From positions 62,001-126,000 of the forward strand of contig DASTNZ010000144.1 in the NCBI GenBank assembly GCA_035762665.1: a stretch of 64,000 nucleotides of DNA. The letters run 5' to 3'. Shown piece by piece: positions 60,062 through 64,000 of the stretch; positions within the stretch are counted from its first letter, which is position 1; the number at the start of each line of letters is the position of its first letter. Made by a program: the position numbers and the translations under genes. This DNA is from JASLBX01 sp035762665 (GTDB lineage: Bacteria; Actinomycetota; Actinomycetes; Jiangellales; Jiangellaceae). The notes below the pieces were generated by a model. It made no database searches. It saw only the letters and a program-made list of their open reading frames with translations, and was not told the origin of the DNA.

Positions 60062-61054
60062 GTGGGCTTGGACGAACGCCATTGGGAAGGCGTGCGGCTG
60101 CACGTCGTCACCGGCAAGGGCGGCACCGGCAAGACGACAGTGGCGGCTGCGCTCGCCCTTGCCCTCGCTGCCGGCGGGCGGAAGGTCCTGCTCGTGGAGG
60201 TGGAGGAGCGCCAGGGGCTGGCTCAACTGTTCGACGTCCCTCCGCTGCCCTACGCCGAGCGGAAGCTTGCCGTCGCTCCGGCTGGTGGCGACGTCTACGG
60301 CCTGGCAGTCGACGCGCACGAGGCGATGCACGAGTACCTCGAGATGTATTACCACTTGGGCCGAGCCGGTCGAGCGCTTGACCGGATGGGGGTCGTCGAC
60401 TTCGCCACAACGGTCGCTCCCGGCATGCGGGACGTTCTGCTGACCGGTAAGACCTACGAGGTCACGCGCCGGCGTACAGCCGGCGGCAGCCCGGTCTATG
60501 ACGCGGTCGTGCTCGATGCACCACCGACGGGCCGCATCACCCGCTTTCTCAACGTGACCGCCGCCGTGACCTCGCTGGCGCGTGTCGGCCCGGTCAACCG
60601 GCACGCCAGAGTCACCATGGATCTGATTCGCAGTCCGCAGACGGCCGTGCATGTCGTCACCCTCTTAGAGGAGATGCCGGTACAGGAGACACTCGACGCG
60701 ATCGACGAACTGCGCGACACCGAGATCCCTATCGGCGCAGTTGTCGTCAACCAGGTTCGAGAGCAATACCTCACCGGTGGCGACCTCTCCGCCGCCCGGA
60801 AGGGTCGGCTGGACCTGGACGCCGTCCGGAGAGGCCTGGCAGCCGCCGGGCTGGTGGCGACCGATGCCGCCGTCGACCAGCTTGTGGTCGAAGCCGCCGA
60901 GCACGCCGAGCGCGTCGAGTTGGAGGCGGAGCAGCGGGCGCTTATCGACAAAGCCGGGCGACCGGTCTACGAGCTGCCTCGCATCGCAGCAGGAATCGAC
61001 CTCACCGCCCTATACGAGCTTGCCGAAGCCCTCACGGACCAGGGCGCCGCATGA
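60062..61054 (+). CDS. ArsA/Get3-like ATPase, first of a pair
   Basis: 330 aa. P-loop VTGKGGTGKTTVAAALA, Switch II-like VVLDAPPTGRITRFL. Orthologous by position and type to Rv3679 of M. tuberculosis, which with Rv3680 forms an Anion-transporting-ATPase-like pair. No arsenic-binding Cys is seen, so a role in arsenite export is unlikely. GTG start; overlaps its partner by 4 nt. Confidence 0.88.
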   Translation: MGLDERHWEGVRLHVVTGKGGTGKTTVAAALALALAAGGRKVLLVEVEERQGLAQLFDVPPLPYAERKLAVAPAGGDVYGLAVDAHEAMHEYLEMYYHLGRAGRALDRMGVVDFATTVAPGMRDVLLTGKTYEVTRRRTAGGSPVYDAVVLDAPPTGRITRFLNVTAAVTSLARVGPVNRHARVTMDLIRSPQTAVHVVTLLEEMPVQETLDAIDELRDTEIPIGAVVVNQVREQYLTGGDLSAARKGRLDLDAVRRGLAAAGLVATDAAVDQLVVEAAEHAERVELEAEQRALIDKAGRPVYELPRIAAGIDLTALYELAEALTDQGAA

Positions 61055-62181
61055 AGGCGCCACCAGCCCTCGAGGTCGACCGGTTGGTCGGTGATGCGCG
61101 CGTCCGCATCATCGTGACGTGCGGCGCTGGCGGGGTAGGCAAGACCACGACCGCCGCCGCGCTCGCCGTCCGGGCTGCAGAACGAGGCCGCTGTACGGTC
61201 GTCCTGACCATCGATCCCGCGCGCCGGCTGGCCCACTCTATGGGTTTGTCCGAGCTCGACAACACCCCGCGTGAAGTCCACGGCATCGACCGGTCGGCGG
61301 GCGGCCGGTTGGACGCGATGATGCTCGACATGAAGCGGACGTTCGACGAGGTCGTCGAGTCGCACACCACGCCTGATCGCGCTCGCCAGATCGTGGCCAA
61401 CCCCTTCTACCAGGCGCTCTCGTCGTCTTTTGCCGGCACCCAGGAGTACATGGCGATGGAGAAGCTAGGCCAGCTTCGGCAGCGCGACGAATGGGACCTC
61501 ATCGTCGTCGATACCCCGCCATCACGGTCTGCGTTGGACTTCCTCGACGCTCCGGAGCGGCTCGGCTCGTTCCTCGACGGCCGGCTGATCCGCCTGCTTA
61601 CCGCTCCTGCCCGGGCAGGGGGCCGCGCGTACTTTCGGGTCTTTTCGATGGGGATGTCGATGCTGACGGCGGCTTTCACGAAGATCCTCGGCGGGGAGCT
61701 GCTGCGGGACGTGCAGACGTTCGTATCCGCACTCGACACCATGTTCGGCGGGTTTCGAGAGCGGGCGGACGAGACGTACGCGCTACTGAAGCGACCCGAA
61801 ACGGCGTTCATGGTCGTCGCCATCCCGCAGCCGGACGCGCTCCGTGAGGCGTCTTACTTCGTCGAGCGCCTGGAGGCAGATGGCATGCCGTTGGCTGGGC
61901 TATTGCTCAACCGAGTGCACATCGACCGCCATGGAGGCATCAGCGAAGATGAAGCTCGCGCTGCGGTGGAGCACCTGGCCGGCCAGCAGGAGCATCGACT
62001 CACGTCCGCCCTGCTGAAGATTCACGCCGAGCGGCTGACACTTGCGAGCCAGGACCGGCGGTTAGCAGACCGGTTCACGGCCGCCCACCCACTCGTTCCC
62101 GTCGCTCAGGTGCCGGCCCTCGCCGGAGACGTCCACGACTTGACCGGGCTACGACTCATGGGCCAACTGCTCGCACGTTGA
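61051..62181 (+). CDS. ArsA/Get3-like ATPase, second of a pair
   Basis: 376 aa. P-loop TCGAGGVGKTTTAAALA, IDPARRLAHSMGL (Switch I), and IVVDTPPSRSALDFLD (Switch II). The methionine-rich region FRVFSMGMSMLTAAFTKILGG resembles the hydrophobic client-binding zone of Get3. Counterpart of Rv3680. The two probably form a heterodimer; in mycobacteria they have been linked to glycerol and stress metabolism, not to arsenic. Confidence 0.88.
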   Translation: MKAPPALEVDRLVGDARVRIIVTCGAGGVGKTTTAAALAVRAAERGRCTVVLTIDPARRLAHSMGLSELDNTPREVHGIDRSAGGRLDAMMLDMKRTFDEVVESHTTPDRARQIVANPFYQALSSSFAGTQEYMAMEKLGQLRQRDEWDLIVVDTPPSRSALDFLDAPERLGSFLDGRLIRLLTAPARAGGRAYFRVFSMGMSMLTAAFTKILGGELLRDVQTFVSALDTMFGGFRERADETYALLKRPETAFMVVAIPQPDALREASYFVERLEADGMPLAGLLLNRVHIDRHGGISEDEARAAVEHLAGQQEHRLTSALLKIHAERLTLASQDRRLADRFTAAHPLVPVAQVPALAGDVHDLTGLRLMGQLLAR

Positions 62182-62198
62182 TCGCAGGGCTTCAGCCA

Positions 62199-62489
62199 TC
62201 ACCCCGCGTGTGCCAGATCGTAGTCACGGCGGGCGGACTCCAGAAGCACCCGCCACGAGGTGACGTGCGGGCGGCGGCGAAGCAACGCCCTCCGCTCCCG
62301 CTCGGTCATACCTCCCCAGATTCCGAACTCGATGCGGTTGTCAAGTGCGTCCGCGAGGCATTCCGTACGCACGAAGCAACCCATACAGACAGCTTTGGCG
62401 CGGTTTTGCGCGGCACCTTGGACGAAGAGCTCATCTGGCTCCGCGCCCCTGCACGCGGCCTGGCTCGGCCAATCGGTAACCCACGTCAT
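62199..62489 (-). CDS. whiB4: WhiB-family iron-sulfur regulator (WhiB4-like)
   Basis: 96 aa from ATG 62489 with GGGGGAC upstream; the longer frame to 62543 lies in the leader. Four conserved Cys (ACRG, VCMGC, TEC) bind a [4Fe-4S] cluster; GIWGGMTERERRALLRRRP is the WhiB turn plus basic DNA-binding tail. Position between the ArsA pair and ponA2 is that of whiB4 (Rv3681c), a redox regulator. Confidence 0.92.
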   Translation of the reverse strand: MTWVTDWPSQAACRGAEPDELFVQGAAQNRAKAVCMGCFVRTECLADALDNRIEFGIWGGMTERERRALLRRRPHVTSWRVLLESARRDYDLAHAG

Positions 62490-62517
62490 TCTGTTGTCCC
62501 CCGTCTTTCTGGCTCTT

Positions 62518-62580
62518 GCTGAGGCACGTGACTCAGCGTTCACCGTGAGAAAACGCTATGAGAAACCCCAGGTCAGTCAA
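62518..62580 (-). promoter_or_regulatory. whiB4 promoter with leader palindrome
   Basis: On the minus strand, TTGACT (62580-62575), 16 bp, TAGCGT (62558-62553) form a recognisable promoter with a leader of about 57 nt. In this leader lies a near-perfect 20-bp palindrome, GCTGAG-G-CACGTG-A-CTCAGC (62518-62537), a candidate operator. Confidence 0.6.
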
Positions 62581-62723
62581 TAGGTCCGATCGAACGAATT
62601 ATGATCAACCGATCGACGGATAGACGGCGTCCCAGTTCGGCCCTACACTACGCCGTGACGTGATCAGTCCAGACAGTTCGACGCGCCTTGGGTGCTTCTC
62701 GCGACCATGAGCTAAACACGACC
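62581..62723. other. Intergenic region between whiB4 promoter and PBP gene
   Basis: About 140 bp, AT-richer than the flanks, with GATCAACCGATC and other partial dyads. No gene. It probably carries upstream control for both divergent genes. Confidence 0.35.
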
Positions 62724-62729
62724 TAGGCT
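62724..62729 (+). promoter_or_regulatory. -10 box of a leaderless transcript
   Basis: TAGGCT followed by GTCCGC and ATG 62736; no Shine-Dalgarno. Same arrangement as at 11548. Confidence 0.6.
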
Positions 62730-62735
62730 GTCCGC

Positions 62736-64000
62736 ATGGGACTGTTCAGCCCCGCAGCGATCATCGCTGCGATCCGCCGGATGCTGTCGATCGTCGGCAT
62801 CAGTGCCCTGGCCGGCGTGCTCGTGGCTGGACTGGCCCTGCCCGTTGCCGCTGGACTCGGCCTGACCGCGCGCACCGGCGCTAAGGCGTTCACTGAGATG
62901 ACCGACGCCGTCGAGATCACCCCGCTCGCAGTCCGCTCCCGGATGGTCGACAGCGAAGGGCGCACCGTGGCCAGGTTCTATGAGGAGAACCGGGTCTACG
63001 TCACGATTGACAAGATCGCTCCAGTGATGATCGATGCCACGCTCGCCATCGAGGACCACCGGTTCTTCGAACACGGCCCGCTCGACCTACAGGGCACGAC
63101 CCGGGCGCTCATCAGCAATCTCGAAGCCGGCGAAACGGTCGGTGGGGGTTCGACGCTCACCCAGCAGTACGTCAAGCTGGTTCTTCTTGACCAGGCCGAG
63201 ACGCCGGAGGAGCGGGCGGCCGTGCTTGCCGACTCCGGGCCCGAGGGCTACATGCGCAAGCTCCGCGAACTGCGAATGGCGGTCAACGTCGAACGTGAGT
63301 ACTCGAAGGACGAGATCATTGAGCGGTACCTCAACATCGCCAACTTCGGTGGACCGTCCGGTCGCGCCAACTACGGCGTTGAGGCGGCTGCCCGGTATTA
63401 CTTCTCTACCAGTGCGGCGGATCTGACGCTGACACAGGCTGCCACGCTGGCCGGCCTCGTGCAGCGTCCGTCGAGTTACGAGCCGACGAACAACCCCGAG
63501 GCGGCCATCGGCCGGCGCAACACAGTGATCACCCGGATGGCCGAAGTAGACATGATCACAGAGAGCGAGGCCGCGGATGCACGTCAGGCTGACCTCGGAC
63601 TTGATATCACCGAGACACCGAGTGGCTGCGTGTCGTCCTGGGCGCCCTGGTTCTGCGACTACGCATTCGCCGAGGTGTTGGAGATGGAAGAGCTCGGCGA
63701 GACGCGCGCAGAGCGCGAGCAACTCCTCATGCGCGGTGGCTTGACGATCAAGACAACGCTCGACCGAGATATCCAGCGGGCCGCGGACAAGGCGATGTCC
63801 GAGCAGATCGCTCCGGCCGACAGCGCCATCGGCACCATGGCGACAGTGGAGCCCAGCACCGGCAACATCAAGGCCCTGGCCAACTCGCGCAAGTACGGGC
63901 CCGAGGGCGAGGGTTATTCCATGGTCAACTACGCCGTAGACAAGAAGTACGGCAACTCCAACGGCATCCAGGCCGGCTCGGCCTTCAAGCCGTGGGTGCT
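62736..64000 (+). CDS. ponA2: Class A penicillin-binding protein (PonA2-like), 3' truncated by window
   Basis: At least 421 aa; the frame is open to the window edge. One N-terminal membrane helix (ISALAGVLVAGLALPVAAGL), then the GT51 glycosyltransferase domain with catalytic Glu in AIEDHRFFEHGPLD, GGSTLTQQYVK and ERYLNIANFGG. The transpeptidase domain begins near residue 250 and the window ends just after the SxxK serine motif (GSAFKPW). It polymerises and cross-links peptidoglycan. Follows whiB4 divergently as Rv3682 does. Confidence 0.93.
   Translation, partial: MGLFSPAAIIAAIRRMLSIVGISALAGVLVAGLALPVAAGLGLTARTGAKAFTEMTDAVEITPLAVRSRMVDSEGRTVARFYEENRVYVTIDKIAPVMIDATLAIEDHRFFEHGPLDLQGTTRALISNLEAGETVGGGSTLTQQYVKLVLLDQAETPEERAAVLADSGPEGYMRKLRELRMAVNVEREYSKDEIIERYLNIANFGGPSGRANYGVEAAARYYFSTSAADLTLTQAATLAGLVQRPSSYEPTNNPEAAIGRRNTVITRMAEVDMITESEAADARQADLGLDITETPSGCVSSWAPWFCDYAFAEVLEMEELGETRAEREQLLMRGGLTIKTTLDRDIQRAADKAMSEQIAPADSAIGTMATVEPSTGNIKALANSRKYGPEGEGYSMVNYAVDKKYGNSNGIQAGSAFKPWV

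Noticed and set aside
60062..62181. ArsA pair as an arsenic resistance operon
   Set aside because: No arsenite-binding Cys, no arsB or arsR adjacent, and the pair is conserved beside whiB4 in mycobacteria with other roles.
1..64000. CRISPR arrays, tRNA or rRNA genes, insertion sequences
   Set aside because: No regularly spaced repeats, cloverleaf-like stretches, rRNA segments or transposase frames were seen.

Overview
The window is about 64 kb of high-GC DNA from an actinobacterium (phylum Actinomycetota). This rests on WhiB, BldG, Ssd and MarP type genes, very short intergenic gaps with ATGA/GTGA start-stop overlaps, frequent GTG starts, and many genes with a TANNNT box 6-7 nt before the start codon and no ribosome binding site (leaderless pattern). 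Gene order matches a core block known from Mycobacterium tuberculosis (about Rv3641c-Rv3682: holB, topA, helicase, Tad genes, HAD, acs, ephE, marP, nudix, nth, crp, MBL, RidA, ArsA pair, whiB4, ponA2) and from Streptomyces (hppA, anti-sigma gene, bldG, helicase). The exact genus cannot be told from the sequence alone. No rRNA, tRNA, CRISPR array or insertion sequence was seen.

Layout. 1-6 kb: GNAT tail, holB-tmk, PAP2 enzyme, topA. 6-16.5 kb: ArsR-MFS pair, YndJ-like membrane protein, M28 lipoprotein peptidase, methyltransferase, class IV aminotransferase, a frameshifted uridine-kinase-like gene, an unknown protein, a cupin, and the proton pyrophosphatase. 16.6-21 kb: anti-sigma/BldG pair, DUF1998 helicase, LapA-like protein, EamA exporter. 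21-26.7 kb: a Tad (Flp-type pilus) operon, ssd-tadA-tadB-tadC-flp-tadE-tadG, whose last gene carries a C-terminal M23 peptidase domain. 27-31 kb: HAD hydrolase, then three tandem paralogous membrane-anchored proteins of unknown function. 31-34.4 kb: degenerate Fic protein, acetyl-CoA synthetase, a frameshifted membrane gene. 34.5-43.2 kb: a nine-gene Mrp/Mbh-like cation antiporter operon with three MrpD/NuoL-type subunits, followed by nhaA. 43.2-48 kb: holin-like protein, epoxide-hydrolase-like enzyme, nth-nudix-marP operon, crp. 48-55 kb: P-loop kinase, zinc ribbon, MBL hydrolase, a DUF4177-RidA-nudix-Ser/Thr kinase operon, prenyltransferase-like protein, AraC. 55-59 kb: Lrp regulator divergent from a branched-chain 2-oxoacid dehydrogenase operon. 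59-64 kb: methyltransferase, two ArsA ATPases, whiB4, and the start of a class A penicillin-binding protein.

Themes: cell envelope and pilus assembly (Tad genes, M23, PBP, MarP), ion and pH homeostasis (H+-PPase, Mrp, NhaA), and stress or developmental regulation (BldG, Crp, WhiB4, Ser/Thr kinase). The least explained items are the three tandem paralogs, the TadG-M23 fusion, a family of four palindromic repeats at gene 3' ends, the duplicated sensor domain of the Ser/Thr kinase and several well-formed operator palindromes. Three short genes carry single-base frameshifts, which may be real decay or consensus errors.
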